From Spirochaetia bacterium (lineage in GTDB: Bacteria > Spirochaetota > Spirochaetia > Treponematales > Breznakiellaceae): a stretch of DNA of 22,198 bases. Below are positions 1 through 7,743 of the stretch, piece by piece. A program made the position numbers and the translations under genes. The notes beneath the pieces are model-generated. The model had not been told where the DNA came from and ran no database searches. It saw only the letters and a list, made by a program, of their open reading frames with translations. The stretch spans positions 1 through 22,198 of the forward strand of contig BNVA01000013.1 of NCBI GenBank assembly GCA_025997755.1. Reading direction: 5' to 3'. Position 1 is the stretch's first letter. Each line of letters begins with the position of its first letter.

Positions 1-125
1 GCCGCTTTTTCAACAAACTTGTCTACAACATCGTCGGCATAATGACCGTAGCCCAGCAGATTTTGTCCGCGCAGCAGCATCATAATCGGCGTCTTGGGCA
101 AACCTTTTTTCAATGTCCGCAGGCG
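1..125 (-). pseudogene. oadA: oadA N-terminal fragment, inverted relative to the rest of oadA
   Basis: Read on the minus strand from 125 down to the window edge, one open frame gives 41 residues that match the early part of the carboxyltransferase barrel of oxaloacetate decarboxylase alpha. They begin [14 protein letters not shown] and run on through [19 protein letters not shown]. In the family this stretch lies around residues 60-105 and usually reads [18 protein letters not shown], so the Arg of GYRHY is Gly here. No start codon belongs to it: upstream on the minus strand the frame runs into the antisense of the other oadA part and homology stops at about 125. The fragment continues leftwards out of the window. 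The simplest reading is that this is the end of an inverted internal segment of the same oadA gene. A second, separate oadA copy on the minus strand cannot be excluded from this window. The family match is strong; the interpretation is inference. Confidence 0.8.
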
Positions 126-1006
126 CGGATACCCGTATTCTCGCCTCTCAGGTGCCGGGCGGTATGCTTTCCAACCTTGAAAACCAACTTAAAGAACAGG
201 GAGCTTCTAACAAGATCGACGAGGTGCTGAAAGAGATCGCTGTTGTACAAAAAGACTGCGGCTATATTCCTCTGGTAACGCCTACGAGTCAAATTGTTGG
301 AACACAGGCTGTGTTCAATGTTCTGTTCGGGCGTTATGCGAAACTTACGGCTGAGACAGCCGACCTTGTAACCGGACGCTACGGCGCTCTTGCCGCTCCC
401 GCAAATCCTGACCTTGTAAAAAAAGCTCTTGCCCAGAATAAATACGACGCTGTTCTTACGGCGCGTCCTGCCGACAGCATTACAAACGAGTTCGACAAAA
501 TTTCCAGCGAGGCGAAAGCCGCCGGTGCAAAGGATGTCGAGGATATTTTGACCTACGCGATGTTCCCGAAAGTCGCGCCTAAATTCTTTAGCGAAAGGGA
601 TAATGGTCCCGTATCGTCGGATTCTTTCAAAGTTGCACCCGCGCCTCAGGCGGGCGGAAGCTCTGCCGAATCTTATGTCGTGAACGTAAACGGCTCGGAC
701 TACCATGTACAAGTGCGTCCGGAAGGCACGGTAGCTATTGCTCCGTCAACAGGTTCGGCGGCAGCGGCTCCTGCAGCGGCAGTGGTTCCGACCGGTGGCA
801 CGCAGGTTCTTGCCCCTGTAGCGGGTACTATCCTCAAACACGCTATTCCTGAAGGGTCTCAGGCGGCAAGCGGCACAACGATCATTATCATAGAATCAAT
901 GAAGATGGAGCTTGAGATTAAGGCAACGGCGTCAGGCAAGGTTCACTTCCTTGTTCCGGCAGGTACGGCTGTTCAATCGCAGCAAGCAATAGCTGTTATC
1001 GGATAG
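113..1006 (+). pseudogene. oadA: oxaloacetate decarboxylase alpha subunit, C-terminal part (biotin carrier), 5' end lost at inversion junction
   Basis: This encodes the C-terminal half of OadA, the biotin-carrying subunit that transfers CO2 from oxaloacetate to biotin for the Na+-pumping beta subunit. From residue 4 on it is typical: the conserved carboxylase domain ([15 protein letters not shown], then PLVTPTSQIVGTQAV), an Ala/Pro-rich flexible linker (about 195-230), and a biotinyl domain with ESMKMELEI, the biotinylated lysine being K264. A whole OadA is about 600 residues; only the last 297 or so are in this frame. The ATG at 113 lies in the rearrangement junction, has no ribosome-binding site, and the same frame is closed by a stop near 83, so it is not a natural start. 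The product would lack the catalytic barrel. oadB follows 20 bases downstream. Coded as broken because of the junction; if the inversion is reversible or an assembly error, the intact gene is an ordinary oadA. Confidence 0.8.
116..128. other. inversion junction inside oadA
   Basis: To the left of here OadA homology is on the minus strand (about residue 63 onwards, reading left). To the right it is on the plus strand (about residue 320 onwards). Positions 116-125 (TCCGCAGGCG) can be assigned to either side: antisense they encode the RLR of the N-terminal segment, sense they encode SAG just before ADTR. This suggests a short inverted repeat or microhomology of up to 10 bp. The junction also holds the small palindrome CCGC-AGGC-GCGG at 117-128. 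Confidence 0.7.
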
Positions 1007-1026
1007 AGTAAAAAATAGAGGTGAAA

Positions 1027-2481
1027 ATGATAGAGCTAAAAAAAGACCCAAAGTGGATAACAAAGATATGTTTTGCGATGTTGATCGGCGCGTTTGTACT
1101 GTCGGCAGTATTTTCCTTTATGCCGACGGCAAAGGCTCAGTCCGCCTCCGCCGACGCGCATTCAGGTGTTGCATCTTTCAAAAATCCCGATGCGTTTATC
1201 GAGGGTACAGGAAACAATGAGATCAAGCAAATAACGATTCCGTCATTTGCCAGAAATATTGCGGAAACCACAGGCTTATCGGCTTTTCTTAACGACCGCA
1301 TAGTCAAGGAAACAACCGAAATTGATCTTGTAACTGGCAAGAACAAGACAACGATTGTTTGGGGCTGGCAGGAACTTCTCATGGTGGTCGTGGGTTTTGT
1401 TATCGTTTGGCTGGGCGCGGGCAAGGGCTTTGAGCCTCTGCTGTTGATCCCTATCGGCTTCGGTACGATTTTCGTGAACATTCCGTTAGCCGGTGTAGGC
1501 GCGGCGGGACACCTGCTTGAAACCGGTTACCGCGAGGGACAGGGCTTTCTTGACCTAATCTATAACGCGGGTGTAGGCAATGAATTTTTTCCGCTGTTTA
1601 TCTTTATGGGTATAGGCGCGATGACCGATTTTGGTCCGTTAATCGCCAATCCAAAGACAGCGTTGCTCGGCGCGGCGGCTCAGTTTGGTGTGTTCGGGAC
1701 GCTTTTCGGCGTTACCGCTATGAATCTGATACCCGGAGTTGACTTTACAATGACAGACGCCTGCGCCATCTCGATCATCGGCGGCGCGGATGGTCCTACA
1801 ACGATCTACATTGCCGCGAAACTCGCGCCGAAATTGCTTGCGACGGTAGCGGTTGCCGCCTATTCGTACATGGCACTGGTACCGCTGATACAGCCGCCGA
1901 TAATGAAGGCGCTTACCACAAAAGAAGAACGCCTAATCCGAATGAAGCAGCTCCGCCCCGTCTCTAAAAAAGAAAAAATCATCTTCCCGATGATTGTCTT
2001 TTTGCTGACTATATGTTTGTTGTCTGCGGCGGCGCCGCTTATCGGCTGCCTTATGTTCGGTAACTTTATACGGGAATGCGGCGTTGTAGAACGTTTGTCC
2101 AAGACCCTGCAAAACGAGCTTATGAATATCGTGTCGATCCTCCTTTCACTGGGTGTAGGCAGCCAGATGACGCCGGAAAAATTCTTAAACCCGTCGTCAT
2201 TGTCGATAGTCCTGCTCGGTTTATTAGCCTTCTGCATAGCGACCGCAACCGGCGTTCTTGTGGCGAAATTCATGAACCTGTTCCTAAAGGAAAAGATCAA
2301 CCCGCTAATCGGTTCCGCCGGTGTTTCCGCTGTACCTATGGCGGCGCGTGTTTCGAATAAGGTTGGCTTGGAGTTTGATCCGGGCAACTTCCTTTTGATG
2401 CATGCCATGGGTCCCAATGTCTCCGGCGTTATCGGTACGGCTATTGCCGCCGGTGTCTTCATCGCTTGTTACGGTGTTTGA
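1027..2481 (+). CDS. oadB: oxaloacetate decarboxylase beta subunit, Na+-translocating membrane carboxyl-biotin decarboxylase
   Basis: This integral inner-membrane subunit decarboxylates the carboxybiotin of OadA and couples this to Na+ export. Family hallmarks are visible: [10 protein letters not shown] (D255 is the expected Na+/proton-relay aspartate), the repeated hydrophobic segments, and GPNVSGVIG near the C-terminus (N464 and S466 in the second conserved region). At 484 residues it is longer than the roughly 430 typical of enterobacterial OadB. The extra length is an N-terminal extension with a hydrophobic segment (about 14-32) ending in TAKA|QS, which looks like a signal peptide or extra membrane anchor, followed by a polar stretch of about 80 residues before the canonical core. 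I chose the ATG at 1027 because GAGG at 1018-1021 is five bases upstream; a GTG at 1021 is in frame but overlaps that site. It follows oadA by 20 bases. No gamma subunit gene is visible. Confidence 0.93.
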   Translation: MIELKKDPKWITKICFAMLIGAFVLSAVFSFMPTAKAQSASADAHSGVASFKNPDAFIEGTGNNEIKQITIPSFARNIAETTGLSAFLNDRIVKETTEIDLVTGKNKTTIVWGWQELLMVVVGFVIVWLGAGKGFEPLLLIPIGFGTIFVNIPLAGVGAAGHLLETGYREGQGFLDLIYNAGVGNEFFPLFIFMGIGAMTDFGPLIANPKTALLGAAAQFGVFGTLFGVTAMNLIPGVDFTMTDACAISIIGGADGPTTIYIAAKLAPKLLATVAVAAYSYMALVPLIQPPIMKALTTKEERLIRMKQLRPVSKKEKIIFPMIVFLLTICLLSAAAPLIGCLMFGNFIRECGVVERLSKTLQNELMNIVSILLSLGVGSQMTPEKFLNPSSLSIVLLGLLAFCIATATGVLVAKFMNLFLKEKINPLIGSAGVSAVPMAARVSNKVGLEFDPGNFLLMHAMGPNVSGVIGTAIAAGVFIACYGV

Positions 2482-2502
2482 TGGCGGTAAAGGATAAGTA
2501 AA

Positions 2503-3144
2503 ATGAGCGATCCGGCAGAAATTTACTTTGAAGAAGAAAAACACTGGACCTACGCCGACTATAAAAACTGGGAGCTTAAAGCGGGAGAGCGTTATGAGGT
2601 GCTAAACGGTATTGCCTATGCAATGTCGGCGCCTAATGATGCACATCAGGCTATAAGCGTGGAGTTAACCATGCAGATTGCGAGCTTTTTGCATGGTCAA
2701 ATTTGTAAAATTCGCGTCGCACCCTACGATGTCCGCCTCTACTACGAGGAAGATGAGTCTGATGATACCATTGTTCAGCCGGATATATCTGTTATATGCG
2801 ATCCAAAAAAACGTGGGACGGAAGGTTGCAGGGGCGCGCCGGACTTTGTTATCGAAATTTTGTCGCCTTCAAATACAAGCGAAGACACAATACGTAAATT
2901 TAACCTGTATATGGATGCGGGGGTACGCGAGTATTGGATAGTCGCACCGGAGACCAAGACAGTTTTCGTATATCAGTTTGAGGGCGGCGGTATTAAATCG
3001 AAAGCCGTGTATGAAAATGCCGCCCCCGCTGCCGCCGCAGAATCCGGTTCACAGCCCGCCGTTGCCGTACATCCCGTTTACGCGCCGGTAGAGGCTATTG
3101 AAGGGCTTACCATAAACCTAACCGATGTTTTTGCCGGGCTTTGA
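2503..3144 (+). CDS. Uma2 family (DUF820) putative PD-(D/E)XK endonuclease
   Basis: A 213-residue protein of the Uma2/DUF820 family, which has a restriction-endonuclease-like fold; the biological role of most members is unknown. Likely active-site positions are E32 (in RYEVLNG), D94 (in VQPDISV), E118 (in DFVIEILSPS) and K132 (in RKFNLYMDAGVREYWIV). All sit in the usual spacing, so the core looks intact. The C-terminal 50 residues include an Ala/Pro-rich stretch (about 173-185) that is not part of the core. The ATG at 2503 has an AAGGA about eight bases upstream. It starts 21 bases after oadB and is probably cotranscribed with it, although nothing connects its function to the decarboxylase. 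Uma2 genes are often multicopy and mobile in their genomic position. Confidence 0.85.
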   Translation: MSDPAEIYFEEEKHWTYADYKNWELKAGERYEVLNGIAYAMSAPNDAHQAISVELTMQIASFLHGQICKIRVAPYDVRLYYEEDESDDTIVQPDISVICDPKKRGTEGCRGAPDFVIEILSPSNTSEDTIRKFNLYMDAGVREYWIVAPETKTVFVYQFEGGGIKSKAVYENAAPAAAAESGSQPAVAVHPVYAPVEAIEGLTINLTDVFAGL

Positions 3145-3160
3145 TATTCCGCAAAACGCT

Positions 3161-3205
3161 TTATCGGCAATCTAAATAAAAAAAATTAGCCTTTTATTCC
3201 GATAA
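3161..3205. repeat. inverted repeat, possible weak terminator after the oadAB-Uma2 genes
   Basis: TTATCGG at 3161-3167 is matched by CCGATAA at 3199-3205. Inside it is a smaller CTAA/TTAG pair (3172-3175 and 3186-3189) followed by CCTTTT. The loop is long and A-rich. It may end transcription of the upstream genes, but the fold is weak and this is tentative. Confidence 0.25.
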
Positions 3206-3210
3206 TCTAG

Positions 3211-3216
3211 TATATT
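3211..3216 (+). promoter_or_regulatory. possible -10 box close to the UPF0164 start codon
   Basis: TATATT ends seven bases before the ATG at 3224. If it is the -10 box, transcription would begin at or next to the A of the ATG, giving a leaderless mRNA. This fits the absence of any Shine-Dalgarno-like sequence there. No good -35 box is present at 16-18 bases, so confidence is low. Confidence 0.3.
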
Positions 3217-3223
3217 GTTTATA

Positions 3224-4501
3224 ATGAAGCGTGTTAGCTTTCCCGTTATTTTTATTCTTCTCGCTTTCAATGCCCAGATACAGGCTTATGATACCGATCC
3301 GGGCGATTACGGCAGCATAACCGACTTTTTAAACGGCATTTACGGCATAGACGACAACGCGGGACTTACCGCATTCCCGATTTTAAACATACCGGTAGGC
3401 GGCATGGCGGAAGGTATGGCAGGCGCATATTCGGCAGTCGCAGGCGATATATCGTTTATGGACTGGAACCCCGCAGGCTCTGCTCTGCTACCCAGAATGG
3501 AGCTTGCATTTTTTCATAACAACTGGATTGCTGATACAAAAATTGAAGCGGCATCTTTTGCCGGCAGGTTTAAAAATATGGGCTTCGGGGTGAACGGAAA
3601 GTGGCTTTATACGCCATTCACACAGTACAGTTACTTTGGCGACAGAATGTCAAAAGGTTATTATTCCGAAGCCGTCGCCGTTTTGAATGCCTCCTACAAT
3701 TTTTTCCCCGGCTACTATTTTGCCGGTTTGTCGCTCGGCTTAAATCTAAAAGGCGCTTTTAGAATGGTGCCGGACTATGCCCTGAATTCAACAGGCGAAT
3801 TCGTGTCCGGATCGGGCGAATCGCAGTCCGCAGCTTCGGTTATGGGTGATATAGGGCTTTTAACAAGAATAAATTTCTTAAAATTCTATGTTTCCAGAGA
3901 AAAAAATATGTCTTTTGCCCTGGTTTTGAGAAATTTGGGGACACCCGCTATTGATGATCCGCTTCCTACGGTAGCCGTAGCCGGTATTTCATATAAACCG
4001 CTGCGTCCATTTCTGATTTCGTTTGATTTTTCCCTGCCTATGAATGTTCAGAACATTGAATTGTCGGAAAAACCATACTGGTCGCTAGGATTTTCATTGT
4101 CCGTTGCCAAATTTCTTTCCATGCGCGGCGGTTTGCTGATGAAAGCCGGTAATATACGCGCGGCGATAGGCAGCGCTGTTAATTTGGATCATTTTGCGGT
4201 CGATGTAAATTATACGCTTGACCTCCTAACCCAGATACAGCCGATGAACCGCGTTGCAATAGGCGTACGCTTTGATTTAGGCGACTCAGGACGATCCAAC
4301 AACAGCAGCCGTGTGGATAATTTATATTTGCAGGGGCTTGATGCTTATTCACGCGGCGACGATGATGAAGCCCGCAGATTTTTTGACGAGGCTCTTGCGC
4401 TGGACCCCAATTTTGATCCGGCAAAGGAAGGCATACAGGCTATCAATAATTACGATGCCCTTCTAAAACGTATCAACGATATGCAAAGGATAACTTATTA
4501 A
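3224..4501 (+). CDS. UPF0164 family FadL-like outer-membrane protein with C-terminal TPR-like segment
   Basis: A 425-residue protein with a signal peptide (about 1-21, ending NAQIQA|YD). It is followed by a region typical of the treponemal UPF0164 proteins, which resemble FadL-type outer-membrane beta-barrels: GMAEGMAGAYSAVAGDISF, then DWNPAGSALLP, then alternating aromatic/hydrophobic strands. Such proteins are thought to move hydrophobic substrates across the outer membrane; the substrate here is unknown. After the barrel, about residues 365-415 look like one TPR hairpin (YLQGLDAYSRGDDDEARRFF, then ALALDPNF), presumably periplasmic. I chose the ATG at 3224 because the signal peptide starts there (MKRVSF); a TTG at 3215 is in frame but adds only three residues. 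No ribosome-binding site is visible. Its stop is one base away from the stop of the convergent rsmG. Confidence 0.87.
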   Translation: MKRVSFPVIFILLAFNAQIQAYDTDPGDYGSITDFLNGIYGIDDNAGLTAFPILNIPVGGMAEGMAGAYSAVAGDISFMDWNPAGSALLPRMELAFFHNNWIADTKIEAASFAGRFKNMGFGVNGKWLYTPFTQYSYFGDRMSKGYYSEAVAVLNASYNFFPGYYFAGLSLGLNLKGAFRMVPDYALNSTGEFVSGSGESQSAASVMGDIGLLTRINFLKFYVSREKNMSFALVLRNLGTPAIDDPLPTVAVAGISYKPLRPFLISFDFSLPMNVQNIELSEKPYWSLGFSLSVAKFLSMRGGLLMKAGNIRAAIGSAVNLDHFAVDVNYTLDLLTQIQPMNRVAIGVRFDLGDSGRSNNSSRVDNLYLQGLDAYSRGDDDEARRFFDEALALDPNFDPAKEGIQAINNYDALLKRINDMQRITY

Positions 4502-4502
4502 A

Positions 4503-5195
4503 TCATCTATGTTTACCAATGAGCAGGAGATGACGTTCCTCGTCTAAAAACGGTACGGGGCATGGAATAATCTGCGCGTTATACGCAAGGCTTCCTATGG
4601 CATCCAATTCCTGCAAAATTTTTTCTTTGCGTCCCTTGTAAGCGGCAATTATTCCGTTTGGTTTTAACAAAGAAAACAATTTTGTTAAGAATTTTTTGTC
4701 ATTTTTTTCATCGCTATCAAGCGGCTTAAAGGCACGAAAACAGATCAAGTCAAATTGATTTTCGTTTATGCGTTCTACTTCTGTTTGCAAAACCTCCGCA
4801 TTGTTAAGCTGTAAAACCGCTTGAACATTGCGAAGAAAATCCGCTCTCTTTTCCATTCTTTCTATCAATTTCAATTTTGCCTTAGGCATTGTTATTGCAA
4901 GAGGTATGCCGGGCAGTCCCGCACCCGATCCCGCATCTGCTATAACAGGCAAAGCTATGCCATCTAATGCTTTTAATATTTCTGTTAACGGGGCTAAGGA
5001 ATCCAGAATATGTTTTACAATAAATTCTTCTTTTGTTTTTATTTTTACTAATCCGTGAGTTTTATTAAAAAGTTCTATTTCGCAGGTATAACGGTTAAAT
5101 AAATTTACAATAGTATCAAAACGGGCTGACAATAAAGCATTAACATTTTGATCGTTTTTTTGTAATTGAATTAAACCGTTTTCTAATGTTGACAT
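4503..5195 (-). CDS. rsmG: 16S rRNA (guanine-527 N7) methyltransferase RsmG (GidB)
   Basis: RsmG uses S-adenosylmethionine to methylate N7 of G527 in 16S rRNA, in the 530 loop near the streptomycin site. The 230-residue protein has the family signature: HILDSLAPL (62-70), the SAM-binding loop DAGSGAGLPGIPLAI (87-101), LIERMEKRADFLRNV (110-124) and FDLICFRAFKPL (148-159). Length is normal for the family. It is the last gene of the minus-strand operon, beginning six bases after the rlmB stop. The ATG at 5195 has no good ribosome-binding site, so translation is probably coupled to rlmB. Unlike in many bacteria it is not beside mnmG or parA/parB. Confidence 0.93.
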   Translation of the reverse strand: MSTLENGLIQLQKNDQNVNALLSARFDTIVNLFNRYTCEIELFNKTHGLVKIKTKEEFIVKHILDSLAPLTEILKALDGIALPVIADAGSGAGLPGIPLAITMPKAKLKLIERMEKRADFLRNVQAVLQLNNAEVLQTEVERINENQFDLICFRAFKPLDSDEKNDKKFLTKLFSLLKPNGIIAAYKGRKEKILQELDAIGSLAYNAQIIPCPVPFLDEERHLLLIGKHR

Positions 5196-5201
5196 TTATT
5201 T

Positions 5202-5927
5202 TTAACGCTGACGTATTATTTCATAAAAAAATATGCCTGCGGCGACAGAAACATTTAACGAATCCACACGTCCTTTTGACGGGATAGAAAGCAGGGCGTC
5301 GCAGCTTTCACGTAACAGCCGCGAGATACCGGAGCCTTCGCCGCCTAAGATCAAACATACACGTCCTTTTAATTTTTGTTTGTAAACAGCATCCCCTTTC
5401 ATGTCCGCGCCGTAAATCCAAAAGCCCGCTTCTTTAAGCTGTTCGACGGCGCGCGGCAGGTTTGGAACCTCGCTTGACGGCACCCACGCGGCGGCTCCGG
5501 CGGAAGTTTTTGCAATAATATCCGCGTGTTTGGCAGTACGTTTATTACGTGTTATTACAAGATTAACGCCGAATTGATCGCAGGAACGCAGTATCGCGCC
5601 GAAGTTGTGCGGGTCTGTTATTTCGTCTAACACTACCACAAGTACATTTTTGTTTTTTTCCTGATCGCCTAAACCCGCAATAAAATCTTCAAGCCGGAGA
5701 TTGGCTGAATCTTCCGCCGCATCTTCAACTTCAAGGGCAATGCCGCGGTGATCATTTGAAATACGATCAAGTTCATTTGTTCCGACACGGACAACGGGCA
5801 CTTTTTTTGAAAGTGCAAGCTCCACAAGCTCACGCGCACGGGGACCCGCCTTTGCAACAAGAAGCGAGATACCCCCTCCGTATTTGATACGTTCCTCAAT
5901 AGAATGAAAGCCGGTTAGATAAGCCAT
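5202..5927 (-). CDS. rlmB: 23S rRNA 2'-O-ribose methyltransferase RlmB (TrmH/SpoU family)
   Basis: A SPOUT-class methyltransferase, 241 residues, with a short N-terminal substrate-binding domain (about 1-75, ending in RGIALEVED) and a catalytic knot domain. All three SpoU motifs are present: DEITDPHNFGAILRSC (101-116, with N108 and R114), LILGGEGSGISRLL (192-205), and IPSKGRVDSLNVSVAAGI (215-232). RlmB methylates G2251 of the 23S rRNA P loop. A tRNA-specific TrmH relative is possible, but the N-terminal domain and spacing favour RlmB. The gene starts three bases after the hexokinase stop and ends six before rsmG, so two rRNA methyltransferases are made from the same operon. Confidence 0.9.
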   Translation of the reverse strand: MAYLTGFHSIEERIKYGGGISLLVAKAGPRARELVELALSKKVPVVRVGTNELDRISNDHRGIALEVEDAAEDSANLRLEDFIAGLGDQEKNKNVLVVVLDEITDPHNFGAILRSCDQFGVNLVITRNKRTAKHADIIAKTSAGAAAWVPSSEVPNLPRAVEQLKEAGFWIYGADMKGDAVYKQKLKGRVCLILGGEGSGISRLLRESCDALLSIPSKGRVDSLNVSVAAGIFFYEIIRQR

Positions 5928-5930
5928 AAG

Positions 5931-7295
5931 CTATAAAGCCGCCACAGCCGCGCCAAGCAGCGATGCCTGTTCAACTTTTGACATAATAAAGAAATGAGGG
6001 GAAGAAGCGTTTAACATCACTCTAAGATGAGCTTCAATTGATTCACGCATAAAGTGATAGATCGCAAATGTTGTTCCGTCAACCGCAATACGTACCGGTT
6101 TTAACTGATCTTTACCCTCGCCGGTATGTTGAATTACGGCGGCTAAAGTAGCGGCGGAAAAAACCGCGGCTCTTTCCGTTATTATAGATTCCAGATATAC
6201 AAGAGAGGAAATTGCATCTGTCTCATCGGGCGAAAAAAGATCGCCTAACGCTCCGTTAAACGAAAGAGGATTATTCAAAAAGGCGTTTAAATCTTTTGTC
6301 CCCAATCTATTCATAGCAAGCAGTTCGGTGGACTTTTTAAATTTAAGAACACCCTCCCCTACCGCACGCTTTAAAATATGCAGGCTTAAAAGCCCCAGAT
6401 AGGCACCTGCCGACATTTTTTCCGTTGAATAAGCGCCCGGATTTTTTGTTGCGGCGTCGAATTCCCTGTCAAGAACTCCTTGGTAGCGGTTGTAAAAATT
6501 CCCCGATTCACAAACAACGATCTGCGGAGAAGTTTTTGATTCAAAATTGATTTTTTTTATTACGGTTTCAGGATAAGCGGTGTTAAAACCTGTTCCTAAA
6601 ATAAAACCTATAACCGCGCCGCCAGTATTTTGTTTTGTGCATGAACCTGACAAGCCTTCAATTTTTGATGGTATATTGGGCGGAATTTGGGCAAGCCCTG
6701 TTAGAAGTGTAGCAGTTGTATCGTTTAACAGCGTAATGTGTTCCGGCGCTTTAACGCCGCGCCTAGCCAGCGCATCACGTAAACTTTTACCCACAGGTTT
6801 ACCGGCAACATCAGGCGCGTCAACTTCTTTGGTAAATTCAAAAGGGATGGCATCTCCGTCTTCGGTAGTTTCCATAGGATATGAAAAACAAAAACCTACG
6901 CCCTCAATACCGCTGTACTCTTCGAGAAGCGGCGCACAGACACCGGCAAGCTCATCGTAGAATTGAGAGGCGGAAAGCCGCCCTGTTGTGCCGGGCATTG
7001 CCGCATTGCGCAAGCCTTGTACAACAGGCTTTCCGTCCGTTCCGAAGCTCACTACGGCGGCTCTAAGGTTTGTGCCGCCGGCGTCAAGCGCAAGGGCTTT
7101 TTTGCCGGGCGGAACCGAATTTTTGAGGTAAATATGAGAGGGAAGCATTGGCATACCTGAGCTTTGACCGGAAAGCCCGCGCTCCATGTCAATACAAAAG
7201 TCACGAATCAGCGTTTCCGGATCGCAGCAATCGTAGTGGAACCCGTAGTACCGTGCAAAATCAGCCAATTCACTGGGGTTAAAAATCTGCTTCAT
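5931..7295 (-). CDS. hxk: hexokinase (ATP-dependent, actin-fold)
   Basis: A 454-residue hexokinase, which phosphorylates glucose or a related hexose at the expense of ATP as the entry step of glycolysis. The sequence shows the phosphate-1 loop LALDAGGTNLRAAVV (68-82), the sugar-binding region GFCFSYPMETTEDGDAI (134-150), FTKEVDAPDVAGKPV (154-168), the catalytic aspartate D192 in LLNDTTATLL, and GFILGTGFNTAYP (230-242). The length and the HXK1/2 signature match eukaryotic-type and treponemal hexokinases rather than the shorter bacterial glucokinase (about 320 residues). A Shine-Dalgarno-like AGGA lies upstream of the ATG at 7295. It is third in an operon, nine bases after a receiver-domain gene and three before rlmB. 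Confidence 0.92.
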   Translation of the reverse strand: MKQIFNPSELADFARYYGFHYDCCDPETLIRDFCIDMERGLSGQSSGMPMLPSHIYLKNSVPPGKKALALDAGGTNLRAAVVSFGTDGKPVVQGLRNAAMPGTTGRLSASQFYDELAGVCAPLLEEYSGIEGVGFCFSYPMETTEDGDAIPFEFTKEVDAPDVAGKPVGKSLRDALARRGVKAPEHITLLNDTTATLLTGLAQIPPNIPSKIEGLSGSCTKQNTGGAVIGFILGTGFNTAYPETVIKKINFESKTSPQIVVCESGNFYNRYQGVLDREFDAATKNPGAYSTEKMSAGAYLGLLSLHILKRAVGEGVLKFKKSTELLAMNRLGTKDLNAFLNNPLSFNGALGDLFSPDETDAISSLVYLESIITERAAVFSAATLAAVIQHTGEGKDQLKPVRIAVDGTTFAIYHFMRESIEAHLRVMLNASSPHFFIMSKVEQASLLGAAVAAL

Positions 7296-7304
7296 ACCTG
7301 TATC

Positions 7305-7721
7305 CTAAGAAGGGATAACGTAGTCTGTTTTTAACCCCAAAATTTTTTGGACTTTGTGCATAAGCGTATATTGATCAAAGGGCTTTGATAGAAAATCCTT
7401 AGCGCCGCCGTGAACCACGGTAGCAATTAACTCAGGCGTGGCATCCATTCCCGTAACGCAAATCACGGGGGTATCCTTGCCTTTAGGCAGATCTTTCATT
7501 TTTTTAAGAAATTCAAAACCGGTCATTACAGGCATTTCTATGTCAAGCAAAACAACATCGACCTTTCTATCCGTAAGAACTTTGAGAGCTTCTGCGCCGG
7601 ATTTTGCAGGAATGACATTGAATTTTTTCTCTAAAAAAACTTTAATCATACGCAAATTCATCGGCATATCATCAACCGCTAAAACCGTCGGCAAATTTAT
7701 TGATCTTACGTTCATATCCAT
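7305..7721 (-). CDS. stand-alone CheY-like response regulator receiver
   Basis: A 138-residue single receiver domain with no output domain. Key residues are all in place: the acidic pair D17-D18 in LAVDD, the phosphoacceptor D60 in LLDIEMP, the switch threonine T90 in ICVTGMD, and K113 in FLSKPF. It can therefore be phosphorylated, but acts by protein contact, not DNA binding. It is not obviously the chemotaxis CheY, since no che genes surround it. A strong ribosome-binding site (AGAGGA) lies seven bases before the ATG at 7721. It sits between a URO-D-family gene (22 bases upstream) and hexokinase (9 bases downstream). No partner histidine kinase is in the window. Confidence 0.9.
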   Translation of the reverse strand: MDMNVRSINLPTVLAVDDMPMNLRMIKVFLEKKFNVIPAKSGAEALKVLTDRKVDVVLLDIEMPVMTGFEFLKKMKDLPKGKDTPVICVTGMDATPELIATVVHGGAKDFLSKPFDQYTLMHKVQKILGLKTDYVIPS

Positions 7722-7743
7722 AATACAGTCCTCTTTTTTACCG

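Noticed and set aside
42..230. Small plus-strand frame at the left edge
   Set aside because: It crosses the inversion junction and is out of frame with both oadA parts, with no independent support.
110..712. Long minus-strand open frame antisense to oadA
   Set aside because: No recognisable family, composition follows the opposite strand's codon structure, and its frame differs from the OadA N-terminal fragment at 1-125.
1860..2462. 200-codon minus-strand open frame inside oadB
   Set aside because: Antisense shadow of a clearly conserved membrane protein; no start signal or family resemblance.
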